A program made the translations under genes and the position numbers. Shown one piece after another: positions 1 to 9,920 of a DNA stretch of 64,000 nucleotides. The notes beneath the pieces were generated by a model. That model searched no databases. It was not told where the DNA came from and saw only the letters and a program-made list of their open reading frames with translations. The stretch's first letter is position 1. Every line of letters starts with the position of its first letter. This DNA is from Mycobacterium mantenii (GTDB taxonomy: Bacteria > Actinomycetota > Actinomycetes > Mycobacteriales > Mycobacteriaceae), in NCBI RefSeq assembly GCF_010731775.1, contig NZ_AP022590.1, forward strand, positions 3,100,001 to 3,164,000, read 5' to 3'.

Positions 1-765
1 TACCTGGCCGCGGCCGCGACGGCCCCGGTCCCGGAGTCGCGCACCTGGGACGTCGGCGGGCCCGACGTGTTGGAATACGGCGACATGATGCGGGTCTACG
101 CCGACGTGGCGGGCCTGGGCAAGCGCTACCTCATCGTGTTGCCGTTTTTGACCCCGACCATCGCCAGCCTCTGGGTCGGAACGGTGACGCCGATTCCGCC
201 CGGTTTGGCGCGGCCGCTGATCGAATCGCTGGAGTGCGACGCGGTGATGCGCAACCACGACGTCGACGGCATCATCGCGCCACCACCCGGCGGTCTGACC
301 GGGTACCGGCGGGCCGTCGAACTCGCGCTGGACCGCGCGGCGCGGGGCGTCCCCGAACCCACCTGGTCGTCGTTGCGGTCCGAACCGGCCGAGGCGCTGC
401 CCACGGACCCGGACTGGGCGGGTGAGATCGTCTACACCGACGTGCGCACCGCCGCAACCACCGCCGAACCCGAGAGCGTCTGGAAGGCGGCCGAGGACGC
501 GGTGAACTCACGCGCGGCCGGCTGGAAGGTCGAGGAGCGCACAGCGGGAACCCTGCTGCGGCTGCGCTCTACCAAGCGAGCGCCGGGCCGGGAGTGGCTC
601 GAGATTGCGGTCACTCGGCAAGAGGGTCGCGGCGCCCGCTATACCCAGCGGTCCATTTTTCTGCCGAAGGGCATTCCGGGGCGGGTGTACTGGTTCTTCG
701 CGCGGCCGACCCACACCGCCGCAATGCGGGCACTGGCCCGCGAGGTCGTGGGTTCGTCCGGATAG
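1..765 (+). CDS. NAD-binding SDR/epimerase-like protein, C-terminal part (5' partial)
   Basis: The reading frame is open from base 1, so the N-terminal Rossmann part lies outside the window; GTG 67 is only an internal codon. The visible 254 residues begin late in an atypical SDR/epimerase fold (WDVGGPDVLEYGDMMRVYA matches the segment after substrate binding in NAD(P)-binding epimerases). They end in a C-terminal domain of about 100 residues with GRVYWFFARPTH, like the DUF2867-type extension of mycobacterial SDRs. The gene at 1491-2639 on the other strand is a paralog: WDVGGPD corresponds to YDIAGPD, and PPGLARPLIESL to PQGLAGDLVESL. Substrate unknown. It converges on the CPBP protease gene 6 bases downstream. 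Confidence 0.75.
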   Translation, partial: YLAAAATAPVPESRTWDVGGPDVLEYGDMMRVYADVAGLGKRYLIVLPFLTPTIASLWVGTVTPIPPGLARPLIESLECDAVMRNHDVDGIIAPPPGGLTGYRRAVELALDRAARGVPEPTWSSLRSEPAEALPTDPDWAGEIVYTDVRTAATTAEPESVWKAAEDAVNSRAAGWKVEERTAGTLLRLRSTKRAPGREWLEIAVTRQEGRGARYTQRSIFLPKGIPGRVYWFFARPTHTAAMRALAREVVGSSG

Positions 766-771
766 CCGGCG

Positions 772-1494
772 TCAGACGCCGAACATCGGGGGCAGCACGA
801 CGACCATGATCAGCCCCCACACCAAATGGGTGAGCACCGGCGCCAGGACACCGCCGGTGGCCCGGCGCTCGAACGCGCACACCGTCCCCAGGATGATCGC
901 GGCGAAACCGAGCATCGGGTTGCCGCTGGCCAGCGTCGCGAACGTGTAGAGGACGGTCGAAATCAGGACCGGGTGATAGCGGCCCAGGGCGGTGTAGAGC
1001 GCGCCGCGAAAGAACACTTCCTCGGCGACGCCGTTGACCAGCGTGATCGCCACGATCACCGGATACCAGCCGTGGTGGGCGTATTCCAGCACCCGGGTGA
1101 TCAACTCCGCGACCGGCGTGATCTCCCGCGCGATCAGCCCGCCCACCACGAAGACCGCGCCCAGCAGGAGGCCGATCGTCGTACCGGTGATGACCGGCCT
1201 TTGGTTGCGGCCGCGCCAGCAGATGCCGCCCAGATGCAGCGGGCCGGAGATGAAGCCGCCGGCGGTCCACACTCCCGCCAGCGCCAGGGTCAGCCAGTAA
1301 AAGCTCGAATCCCCCGGATGGCGCCGTAACGAAAACCCGAGTACCCCGGCACCGATGACCACCGTGATGGCCACAATGACCCGTCGGCGTCGCACGACGG
1401 CGGGCGACTCATGGTGGGGCACAGCGACATTGGTGAGCGCGCGCCACCACTCGGACAGCGCGCCCGTGTGGTACGAACTCGTCGACTCGCTCAT
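772..1494 (-). CDS. CPBP family intramembrane metalloprotease
   Basis: A 240-residue polytopic membrane protein. The motif EEVFFRG (about residue 166) is the glutamate/arginine motif 1 of CPBP (CAAX protease and bacteriocin-processing) proteins, and a later THLVWG supplies the histidine motif, so the metal ligands look intact. A hydrophilic stretch of about 40 residues precedes the first membrane helix. The ATG at 1494 overlaps the TGA of the upstream SDR gene (ATGA), so the two are probably translated together. Family members cleave prenylated or membrane peptides, but the substrate here is unknown. The flanking paralogous SDRs suggest a link to a lipid or small-molecule pathway, which is inference. 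Confidence 0.85.
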   Translation of the reverse strand: MSESTSSYHTGALSEWWRALTNVAVPHHESPAVVRRRRVIVAITVVIGAGVLGFSLRRHPGDSSFYWLTLALAGVWTAGGFISGPLHLGGICWRGRNQRPVITGTTIGLLLGAVFVVGGLIAREITPVAELITRVLEYAHHGWYPVIVAITLVNGVAEEVFFRGALYTALGRYHPVLISTVLYTFATLASGNPMLGFAAIILGTVCAFERRATGGVLAPVLTHLVWGLIMVVVLPPMFGV

Positions 1495-2639
1495 ACGGGA
1501 TGCACCTTCGGGGTCAGGGCGATCAGGATGTCGAGGCCGGTGCGCACCGCTCCGGCCACCGGACCGGGGACCCGGTTCACCAGCCCCAGCGTCGGCCGCA
1601 CGACCGACGGGGTGACCCGCTGGGCGAGTCGGCGGATGCGCAGCGCATCGCCGCCGGCCCAGGTCGGGTCGGTGTTGGCGAGGTGATGCGGATCGGCCAG
1701 GGCGTTGACGGGCCGCGGCCGGCGACTGGACTGGCCGGCCAGGGCGAGGGCGATGGACTCGTCGATCCCGAGCAGGCCCCCGGGCGGGTCGGGAACCCTC
1801 TCGCGCAGGCCGGTGGCGGACGCCACCATCGGGTGGTCCAGCGATTCGACCAGATCGCCCGCCAATCCCTGGGGCACCGGCAGCGCGACGCCGGTGATCA
1901 GCGACGCCAGCGAGGTGTCGACCCTGCCGACCGGCAATCCGGTGTGCCAGCGGCCGGAGACGCGCGCATAGGCCTTGAGCAGGTCCCGGTACGAGGTGGT
2001 GTCCGGCCCGGCGATGTCGTATGCCCCGGCGGGCACCCGGTCGCGGTCGCCCGCGGCGACCAGGTAGTGCAGCACATCGCGGATGGAGATCGGGTCGAGC
2101 GGGTTGTCCATCCAGCTCGGGATCGGGATCAGCGGGAAACGGTCCCCGACGTAGCGCAGCATCTCGAATGACGTCGAGCCCGCGCCGATGATGATCGCCG
2201 CGCCCAGCCACACCAGCTCGGGGCCGTCCGGGATGGTGAGCGCCTCGGCCACCTCGGCCCGGCTGGTCAAGTGCTCGGACAAGTCCTCGCCGGCGGGCAC
2301 GAAGCCGCCCAGGTAGACGATGCGTTGCACGCCGGCGTCGCGGGCCGCCGCGGCGACGTTGGCCGCCGCGGTGTTGTCGGCGTCGCGAAAACCGGGCTGT
2401 CCGATCGCGTGCACCAGGTAATACACCACGTCAACGGGCCCGCAGCTGGCGAACGCGGAGGCCAGCGACGCGGGGTCGGCGGCGTCCAATTTCACCGGCG
2501 TGACGTCGTCGAACCAGCCGAAACGCTTGAGGCGCCCCGGGTTTCGAGTCGCCGCCGCTACCTGGTGCTGATCGGCCAGTAGCGCCGTGACCAGTCGTGA
2601 TCCCACATAACCGGTGGCACCGGTGACCAGAGCCCGCAT
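1491..2639 (-). CDS. NAD(P)-binding SDR/epimerase-type protein
   Basis: A 382-residue protein opening with TGATGYVGSRL, the TGxxGxxG nucleotide-binding loop of atypical SDRs, followed by a YYLVHA stretch and the downstream YDIAGPD segment seen in NAD(P)H-binding epimerase-like proteins. The usual YxxxK pair is not obvious, as is common in this atypical branch, so the chemistry is uncertain. The C-terminal third is paralogous to the partial gene at 1-765 but lacks its DUF2867-like extension. It is first of a two-gene minus-strand unit with the CPBP protease (4-base overlap). The ATG start begins directly at the Rossmann strand, which supports it. Confidence 0.82.
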   Translation of the reverse strand: MRALVTGATGYVGSRLVTALLADQHQVAAATRNPGRLKRFGWFDDVTPVKLDAADPASLASAFASCGPVDVVYYLVHAIGQPGFRDADNTAAANVAAAARDAGVQRIVYLGGFVPAGEDLSEHLTSRAEVAEALTIPDGPELVWLGAAIIIGAGSTSFEMLRYVGDRFPLIPIPSWMDNPLDPISIRDVLHYLVAAGDRDRVPAGAYDIAGPDTTSYRDLLKAYARVSGRWHTGLPVGRVDTSLASLITGVALPVPQGLAGDLVESLDHPMVASATGLRERVPDPPGGLLGIDESIALALAGQSSRRPRPVNALADPHHLANTDPTWAGGDALRIRRLAQRVTPSVVRPTLGLVNRVPGPVAGAVRTGLDILIALTPKVHPV

Positions 2640-2830
2640 ACCCCGACCCTAGCGGCCCGCGCGGGCCGCGGGCCGCGCACGTAACGCCATGGCGATTTTT
2701 GGCTCGAATTTCCGTCCGGGCGTCACGCCCGCGGCACGAAAACGCTTTTGAACCGGCGGCGCGGCGGCACCGTCACCCCTACATGGACCATGCGGGTAGC
2801 CGTGCATTCGCCGGCTCAACAGGGATTGCG

Positions 2831-3844
2831 GTGAAAAATCCGTCCATTGCCGGCGTCGCGGTGAAGTTTCCACCTAACCGCTATACCCAGAGCGAAGCCA
2901 TCCGCGCGCTGACCGACAGCGCGCGCGGCGGCGGGACTGAGTGCCGCAATACCGCGCTGCGGCCGCCCCGCTATCGCGAACTGAGCGGATTCACCGAGGC
3001 CGACGACGCCTATCTCGAGGTGGCGCTCGAGTTGGCCGAGCAGGCGTTGGTGGCCGCGCTCGACGAGGCCATGGTCAAGCCGTCGGAGCTCGACATCGTG
3101 TTTTCGACGACGGTCGCCGGGCCCGCGCTGGAGGCGCGGCTGTCGACGCGCGTGGGGCTGCGGCCCGACGTCAAACGACTCCCGCTGTTCGGCCCGGGTT
3201 CGTTGGCCGGTGCGACGGGCGTGGCGCGCATGCACGACTATCTGCGGGTGTTCCCCGACCAAACGGCCGCGGTGCTCGCGGTGGAACGGTGTTCGTTGAC
3301 CGTCCAGCGGCGCGGCAACTCGGTCGCCAACTTCGTCGCCACCGGCCTTCTCGGGGATGGGGCGGCGGCGGTGATCACCGAGGGCGCCCACCGGGCCGGC
3401 CGGGAACCCACCGGCCCGCGGGTGCTGGCGACGCGCAGCCGCAGCTATCCCGATACCGGAGAGGTCATGGGCTGGAAGATCGGTGGCGACGGCTTCCGAA
3501 TCGTGGTGTCCGCCGACGTCGCCACCATCGCTCAGAAATACCTGGGTGACGACGTCCGCGACTTCCTCGCCGACCACGGGCTGACCCCGGACGATGTGAC
3601 GACCTGGATATGCCATCCGGGCGGCCCGCGGGTGATCGAGACCGTCGAGAGCGTCCTGAACCTTCCCCCGGATGCTCTCGACCTCACGCGAAACTCGTTG
3701 CGCACCAACGGAAATTTGTCGTCGGTCTCGGTGCTCGACGTGCTAGCGGCCAACATGGCCGACCCGCCGCCGCCGGGCGCGATCGGCCTGATGATCGCGA
3801 TGGGCCCGGCGTTCTGCTCCGAGCTGGTGCTGCTGGCCTGGTAG
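2831..3844 (+). CDS. Type III polyketide synthase (chalcone/alkylresorcinol synthase-like)
   Basis: A 337-residue ketosynthase-fold enzyme expected to extend a fatty acyl starter with malonyl-CoA units. All three catalytic residues are visible: the nucleophilic Cys in VERCSLTVQ (about 155), His in CHPGGPRVIE, and Asn in RTNGNLSS. The usual GCVAGAAG loop is changed to GPGSLAGATG, which could alter pocket shape. GTG 2831 is preferred because AGGGA lies 5 bases upstream and the family begins at SIAGVAVKFPP; an in-frame ATG at 2783 would add 16 residues. It is first in a plus-strand operon with an ICMT-type methyltransferase and a flavin oxygenase, the gene set of phenolic-lipid operons such as Streptomyces srsABC. 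Product inferred: methylated, oxidised alkylresorcinol or alkylpyrone. Confidence 0.88.
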   Translation: MKNPSIAGVAVKFPPNRYTQSEAIRALTDSARGGGTECRNTALRPPRYRELSGFTEADDAYLEVALELAEQALVAALDEAMVKPSELDIVFSTTVAGPALEARLSTRVGLRPDVKRLPLFGPGSLAGATGVARMHDYLRVFPDQTAAVLAVERCSLTVQRRGNSVANFVATGLLGDGAAAVITEGAHRAGREPTGPRVLATRSRSYPDTGEVMGWKIGGDGFRIVVSADVATIAQKYLGDDVRDFLADHGLTPDDVTTWICHPGGPRVIETVESVLNLPPDALDLTRNSLRTNGNLSSVSVLDVLAANMADPPPPGAIGLMIAMGPAFCSELVLLAW

Positions 3845-3864
3845 GGCTGGTAAAGACTGTAGCC

Positions 3865-4365
3865 ATGTATTACCTGCTGGTGCTCGCGGTCGCACTCGAG
3901 CGCGTCGTGGAACTGGTGGTGTCAACCCGCAACGCGCGCTGGTCGTTTGCCCAGGGCGCCAAGGAGTTTGGCCGATCGCATTATCCGGTGATGGTGGCCA
4001 TTCATAGCGCGTTGCTGCTTGGCTGCCTCGTCGAGCCGTGGGCGCTGCACCGGCCGTTCATCGGATGGCTGGGCTGGCCGATGCTGGCCGTGGTGGTGGC
4101 CAGCCAGGCGTTGCGCTGGTGGTGCATCACGACGCTGGGCCGGCGGTGGAACACCCGGGTGATCGTTCTGCCGCAGGCGCCGCTGGTGCGTCAGGGTCCC
4201 TACCGCTGGCTGCACCATCCGAACTATGTTGCAGTGGTGGCTGAGGGGGTGGCATTGCCGTTGGTGCACACGGCGTGGCTGACCGCGGCCGTCTTCACGC
4301 TGGCCAACGCCGCGTTGCTGCGGGTGCGTCTGCGGGTGGAGAACTCCGCGTTGGGTTACACGTGA
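3865..4365 (+). CDS. Isoprenylcysteine carboxyl methyltransferase family protein
   Basis: A small (166 residues) integral membrane protein with about four hydrophobic segments and the C-terminal ICMT signature: GPYRWLHHPNYVAV (SAM-binding RHPNY-like motif, here HHPNY) and a final RVRLRVEN where family members carry a conserved glutamate. ATG 3865 lies 20 bases after the polyketide synthase stop. In phenolic-lipid operons the equivalent protein (SrsB type) O-methylates the alkylresorcinol at the membrane; that role is inferred from gene order. A protein-prenylcysteine substrate is unlikely in bacteria. Confidence 0.82.
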   Translation: MYYLLVLAVALERVVELVVSTRNARWSFAQGAKEFGRSHYPVMVAIHSALLLGCLVEPWALHRPFIGWLGWPMLAVVVASQALRWWCITTLGRRWNTRVIVLPQAPLVRQGPYRWLHHPNYVAVVAEGVALPLVHTAWLTAAVFTLANAALLRVRLRVENSALGYT

Positions 4366-4417
4366 GCGACCGCGCTGGCGACGATGCAGAGCGAAGCGAT
4401 GAGGAGGAGCGGCGCTC

Positions 4418-5431
4418 ATGTCCTACGACGCGGATCTGTTGATCGTCGGTGGCGGCCCGGGCGGGCTGGCCACGGCGTTACACGCTCGACGCCTTGGACT
4501 TTCGGTGATCGTGGCCGAGCCGCGGGACACCCCCATCGACAAGGCATGTGGCGAGGGGTTGATGCCCGGCGGACTGGCCGAACTGACCTCGCTGGGCGTT
4601 GCCCCGGTCGGCATGCCGTTTCACGGCATCGCGTATGTGAGTGAACGACGACGGGCGCAGGCACGCTTTCGCAACGGGCCGGGGCGCGGCGTGCGCCGCA
4701 CGACATTGCACGCGGGGCTGGCCGCGCGGGCCAAAGAACAGGACACCGACTGGATCCGCACGCGGGTGACAACCGTGGCGCAGGACGCCCACGGCGTCTC
4801 GGCCGCCGGCGTGCGCGCGAAATGGTTGGTGGCGGCCGACGGACTGCATTCCCAGGTCCGGCGGGCGGTCGGGATCACGGCGACGGCGGGGACACCGCGG
4901 CGCTACGGCGTGCGTTGGCATTATCGGGTGCCGGCGTGGTCGGAATTCGTCGAGGTGTATTGGTCGCGCTGGGGTGAGGCGTACGTGACGCCGGTCGAGC
5001 CCGATCTGGTCGGGGTGGCGATCCTGTCGCGCGGCCGGTCCGACCTGTCCTGGTTCCCGCGGCTGGCCCGCCAGCTGCACGGCGCCAGCCCCGGACAGCC
5101 CCGCGGCTGCGGCCCGTTGCGGCAGGTGGTCTCCCGCCGGGTCGAGCGGCGCGTGCTGCTGGTCGGGGACGCGGCCGGTTACGAGGACGCGCTCACCGGT
5201 GAGGGCATCAGCCTGGCGCTCAAGCAGGCCGCCGCGGCGGTCGACGCCATCGTCAACGAGACGCCGGCATCCTACGAAAGGGCGTGGCACCGAATCACCC
5301 GCAATTACCGGCTGCTCACCCGCGGGCTGGTGCTGGCCAGCAGGCCGCAGGCGGTGCGGCGCGCGGTCGTCCCGACGTGCACGCTGCTACCCGCGGTGTT
5401 CGACCGGGGCGTCAACATCCTGGGGGGCTAG
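4418..5431 (+). CDS. FAD-dependent oxidoreductase/monooxygenase (GGR-like)
   Basis: A 337-residue flavoprotein. Visible FAD motifs are GGGPGGLATALHA near the N-terminus, DKACGEGLMPGG, the mid-protein AADGLHSQVRR (DG motif) and GDAAGYEDALTGEGI (GD motif), in the order of para-hydroxybenzoate hydroxylase and geranylgeranyl-reductase-type proteins. It is third in the polyketide synthase operon, 52 bases after the methyltransferase stop; GAGGAG about 9 bases upstream of ATG 4418 serves as ribosome binding site. By analogy with SrsC it may hydroxylate the resorcinol ring toward a hydroquinone or quinone, but a reductase role cannot be excluded. Confidence 0.85.
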   Translation: MSYDADLLIVGGGPGGLATALHARRLGLSVIVAEPRDTPIDKACGEGLMPGGLAELTSLGVAPVGMPFHGIAYVSERRRAQARFRNGPGRGVRRTTLHAGLAARAKEQDTDWIRTRVTTVAQDAHGVSAAGVRAKWLVAADGLHSQVRRAVGITATAGTPRRYGVRWHYRVPAWSEFVEVYWSRWGEAYVTPVEPDLVGVAILSRGRSDLSWFPRLARQLHGASPGQPRGCGPLRQVVSRRVERRVLLVGDAAGYEDALTGEGISLALKQAAAAVDAIVNETPASYERAWHRITRNYRLLTRGLVLASRPQAVRRAVVPTCTLLPAVFDRGVNILGG

Positions 5432-5483
5432 TCCCGATGGCGGCGACCCGCTGCGCCCGGCTGCGCCGCGCTCGCGATCACAA

Positions 5484-6271
5484 CTAGCGCGCCTTCCAGA
5501 CCGGCTCCCGTTTCTCGGCGAACGCCAGCGGTCCCTCTTTGGCGTCTTCGGACTTGAGCAGGGCCTTCATCTCGCGCATGGTGCGCTCCCAACCCGGTTC
5601 GTCACCGACGACGACGCCGTCGTCGACGCCGTAGGCGACCCGCTTGCTGGCCTGCACCGACAGGGGCGCGTTGACGGTGATCCGCTCGGCCAGCGCCAAC
5701 GCTGCGTCCAGCACCGAGCCCTGCGCGACGACGTCGTTGATCAGACCCCATTCGCAGGCTTTGGCCGCGGTCAGCGGTTCGCCGGTCAACAGCAGCTGCA
5801 TCGCCACCTTGCGGGGCAGCTGCTCGGCGATGCGGAACACGCCACCGGCCGCGGCGATCAGCCCGCGCTTGACCTCGGGAAGGCCGAACTGGGCTCGTTC
5901 ATCGGCCACCACCAGGTCGCTGGCCAGGGCCAGCTCGGTGCCCCCGCCGAACGCGGTGCCGTTGACCGCCGCGATGGTGGGCTTGTCGATGAAGTGATGG
6001 ACGTATCCGGCGAAGCCCCATTCGGGGTGGTCGGGGTGATAGATATTCTCCCGGCGCGCGATCGCCTTGAGGTCGGCTCCGGCGCAGAACGACTTGTCGC
6101 CCGCGCCGGTGACCACCACCGCCCGCACCTCGGGGTCGTGCTGCGCCTCTTCGAGGGCATTCCCGAGTCCGATGCTGACGGCGGCGTTCACCGCGTTGCG
6201 GGCTTCCGGCCGGTTGATGGTTATCACCATCACGTTGCCCCGGCGCTCGGCCAGGGCCCCCGGCGCTTCCG

Positions 6272-6275
<4 letters not shown>
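5484..6275 (-). CDS. Enoyl-CoA hydratase/isomerase (crotonase family)
   Basis: A 263-residue crotonase-fold protein. The oxyanion-hole segment FCAGADLKAIARRE and GTAFGGGTELALASDL are intact, and both acidic positions of true hydratases are present (Glu in GGGTEL and Glu in LPEVKRGL), so hydration of 2-enoyl-CoA is plausible. The C-terminal DAKEGPLAFAEKREPVWKAR is typical of mycobacterial EchA proteins. GTG 6275 is chosen because it overlaps the thiolase stop as GTGA; an upstream in-frame extension would intrude into the thiolase. The pair looks like the last two steps of a beta-oxidation module; the acyl chain is unknown. Confidence 0.88.
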
Positions 6276-7420
<1,145 letters not shown>

Positions 7421-7550
7421 GGTCTTGTCTCCTTTGACACGTGGGCTTCGAAATGAGTGGAGTCTTGCGTTCGATTGTCAACCAAGGGGTTGGGCGGGCC
7501 GAGCCCGGGGGTGGTTCTCGGCCCGGCCGCCGGCGTTCAGCGCTGCCGGA

Positions 7551-7569
7551 TGAACCAGAATTTTGTTCT
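7551..7569 (+). promoter_or_regulatory. Weak candidate member of the tandem-TetR operator family
   Basis: GAACCAGAATTTTGTTC lies 34-51 bases upstream of the GTG of the WS/DGAT gene. It shares ACC, the AT-rich centre and TTTGTTC with the six better sites at 11.2-26.7 kb (about 11 of 17 positions). It has outer GAAC/GTTC arms. The match is weak and it may be only a promoter element. Confidence 0.3.
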
Positions 7570-7601
7570 CCTCGCTCGCGGTGCAGGGCAATAATGGTCG
7601 A

Positions 7602-9041
7602 GTGAAGCGGCTCAACGGTATGGACGCGATGCTGTTGTACAGCGAGACGCCGAACCTGCACACGCACACCTTGAAGGTGGCAATCGTCGACACCGCCGAC
7701 TTCGGCCGAAAGCTTGACTTCGACCTTTTTCGGCACACGCTGAGCCGACGACTTCATCGGCTGGATCCGTTGCGCTACAAGCTGATCGACATCCCATGGC
7801 GATTGCATCATCCGATGTGGCTGCAGAATTGCGAAGTTGACCTCGACTACCATCTGCGTCGTCTTCAGGTGCCCGCCCCGGGTGGGCGCCGAGAGCTCGA
7901 CGAGGTGATCGGGCGGATTGCCAGCATACCGCTGGATCGCGACCGTCCTTTGTGGGAGTTCCACTTCGCCGAAGGCTTGGCCGATCACAAGGTCGCGATC
8001 ATCGGCAAGGTGCACCACGCATTGGCCGACGGCGTCGCCTCGGCGAACCTGCTGGCCAGGGTCATGGACTTGACCGGCCCGGTGCCGGACGACCGCGACA
8101 ATGACACGACGTGTGCTCCGCCCTCGACAGCGCAGCTGTTGCGCGCTGCCGCCGAGGATCACGCCCGGCAGGCCGTCGCGTTACCCGGGGTGATAGCCGA
8201 GGCGCTCGCCGGGGCGCGACGGCTGCGGCGGGGCGCCCGGCAGCGCGGCAGACAGCCCGACCTTGCCCGGCTGCTGCACGCACCGCCGACATTCCTCAAC
8301 CACATGGTCTCTCCGGCAAGGACTTTCGCCACCGCGACGCTGCCGCTGGATCAGGTCAAACAGACCGGCAAACAGCTGCAGATCACTATCAACGACATGG
8401 TGATGGCGATCGCCGCGGGCGCATTGCGCGAACTGCTGTTGCGCTACGACGGCAGCGCCGACCAGCCCCTGGTCGCGTCGGTCCCGGCCACCACGGACCG
8501 GTCGCCAGACCGGATCAGCGGCAACGAGCTCGGTGGCATGGCGGTGTCGCTGCCGACGCACATCGGTGATCCGCTGCAGCGGGTGCGGCTGACGTCGATG
8601 AGCACCGCGATCGCGAAAGAAAACAACGAGCTGTTCGGCCCTGAGCTGTATGGCAAATTGATCAGCTACCTGCCGGGCGCCGCATCCCCTCTGGCGTTCA
8701 GATGGCTGGCCCGGCGGAACACGAGAAACAGGCTGTTCAACATCCCGATTTCCAACGTGATGGGGCCGCGTGAGCGTGGCCGTTTCGCCGGCGCCCCGGT
8801 CAGCGAAATCTATTCGGCCGGCCCGCTGATCACCGCCTGTGGCATCAACATCACCGTGTGGAGCTACGTCGATCAGCTCAACATATCGGTGATCGCCGAC
8901 GACCGCACCCTCGGCGACACCCATGAACTCACCGACGCCATGGTCAGCGCATTCCGCGAAATCCGCACTGCGGCAGGCTTTCCCGATGATATCGCCACTG
9001 TGCGGAGCGCGATGCCGCCCGCATCGGCAATCCCCCGATGA
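7602..9041 (+). CDS. WS/DGAT wax ester synthase/diacylglycerol acyltransferase
   Basis: A 479-residue acyl-CoA-dependent acyltransferase, normal length for the family. The catalytic motif is intact as HHALADG (about residue 147), in the context GKVHHALADGVAS, and the C-terminal half has NVMGPRER and the late conserved domain. It is expected to acylate diacylglycerol or a long-chain alcohol at the inner membrane face, making storage lipid. GTG 7602 starts at KRLNGMDAMLLY, the usual family N-terminus; an upstream in-frame ATG at 7563 would add 13 atypical residues. A weak operator-like sequence lies just upstream. It converges with the phospholipid acyltransferase-like gene at 9129-9920. Confidence 0.9.
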   Translation: MKRLNGMDAMLLYSETPNLHTHTLKVAIVDTADFGRKLDFDLFRHTLSRRLHRLDPLRYKLIDIPWRLHHPMWLQNCEVDLDYHLRRLQVPAPGGRRELDEVIGRIASIPLDRDRPLWEFHFAEGLADHKVAIIGKVHHALADGVASANLLARVMDLTGPVPDDRDNDTTCAPPSTAQLLRAAAEDHARQAVALPGVIAEALAGARRLRRGARQRGRQPDLARLLHAPPTFLNHMVSPARTFATATLPLDQVKQTGKQLQITINDMVMAIAAGALRELLLRYDGSADQPLVASVPATTDRSPDRISGNELGGMAVSLPTHIGDPLQRVRLTSMSTAIAKENNELFGPELYGKLISYLPGAASPLAFRWLARRNTRNRLFNIPISNVMGPRERGRFAGAPVSEIYSAGPLITACGINITVWSYVDQLNISVIADDRTLGDTHELTDAMVSAFREIRTAAGFPDDIATVRSAMPPASAIPR

Positions 9042-9128
9042 CATGCAACCCAGCGACGAACGCGCTAGCGCGGGTGATAACGCTTTCCGAACTCGTCTTA
9101 TGGTTACCAGGGTTCGGCCGAATTGGCC

Positions 9129-9920
9129 CTAACCCAGAACCGGAAAGCGCCGCTGGCGAGCCAGGCCGTCCAGCGCGGTCTGCATCATGGCGCGGATGTG
9201 CGCGTCGACGTCGGCGGCGCCGGGCGTGTCGCCGAATTGGGCGAGGACATCGATCGGTTTCAGGACCTCGCTGACGATCTTGGTCGGCAACGGCAGGTTG
9301 GGCGGCATGATCATGCTGAGCCCGAACGGAAAGCCCACGGTGATGGGCAGAATGTCGGACCGCCATCGCGACAGGCCCAGGCGCTTGGCCAGCCACGTGC
9401 CGCGCGTGAGGAACAGCTGGCTTTCCTGCCCGCCGATGGAGACGACAGGCACGATCGGCACCTGCGCGTCGATCGCCGACCTGATGTATCCAATGCGGCC
9501 GTTGAAGTCAATGACGTTCTCCGCCAGCGTCGGTCGGTAGGCGTCGTAAATTCCGCCGGGAAACACCAGCACCACGCCGCCGGACCGCAGCGCCCGTGCG
9601 GTGTTCTTCGAGGTGGCGCGAATGACCCCAAGGCGGGTCAACCATCCCGACATGGGACCGACGAACATCCCGTCGTGCCCGAGTGTGTACAGCGGGCGCT
9701 CGTACCCGAATCTGCGGTAGAACGCCGCGGCGAAGATCAGCACGTCGGGCGTGAGCATGCCGCCCGAGTGATTGCCGACCACCAGCGCACCGCCGTTGGG
9801 CGGCAACGCCTCGAGCCCCCGCACTTCGAAGCGAAACCAGCGCCGCGCCAGTGGTTCTGCCGCGCTCACGAACCGTTCGGTGAATCCCGGATCCCACGCG
9901 CCGAGGTCGTCGGCACTCAC
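9129..9920 (-). CDS. Lysophospholipid/glycerolipid acyltransferase family protein
   Basis: A 263-residue PlsC-fold protein. The acyltransferase box is NHSGGMLTPD (the NH-D motif with a longer spacer, as in mycobacterial relatives) and the second motif is FPGGIYDAYRP, of the DAGAT/LPLAT branch. It likely transfers acyl groups to glycerol-phosphate or diacylglycerol lipids. GTG 9920 forms a GTGA overlap with the stop of the upstream P450, so it is coupled to that gene and presumably shares its operator at 11262-11280. The longer open frame upstream runs inside the P450 and is rejected. Coupling to a P450 is unusual; the substrate is unknown. Confidence 0.82.
   Translation of the reverse strand: MSADDLGAWDPGFTERFVSAAEPLARRWFRFEVRGLEALPPNGGALVVGNHSGGMLTPDVLIFAAAFYRRFGYERPLYTLGHDGMFVGPMSGWLTRLGVIRATSKNTARALRSGGVVLVFPGGIYDAYRPTLAENVIDFNGRIGYIRSAIDAQVPIVPVVSIGGQESQLFLTRGTWLAKRLGLSRWRSDILPITVGFPFGLSMIMPPNLPLPTKIVSEVLKPIDVLAQFGDTPGAADVDAHIRAMMQTALDGLARQRRFPVLG

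Noticed and set aside
772..2211. A 479-codon open frame that extends the CPBP protease N-terminally
   Set aside because: The added 239 codons are a shadow of the SDR gene in another frame (Arg/Pro/Gly-rich); the ATG at 1494 with ATGA overlap is the real start.
9061..9072. CGCGCTAGCGCG perfect palindrome between convergent genes
   Set aside because: Short and made of CG-rich bases expected by chance in this composition; no loop or flanking symmetry.
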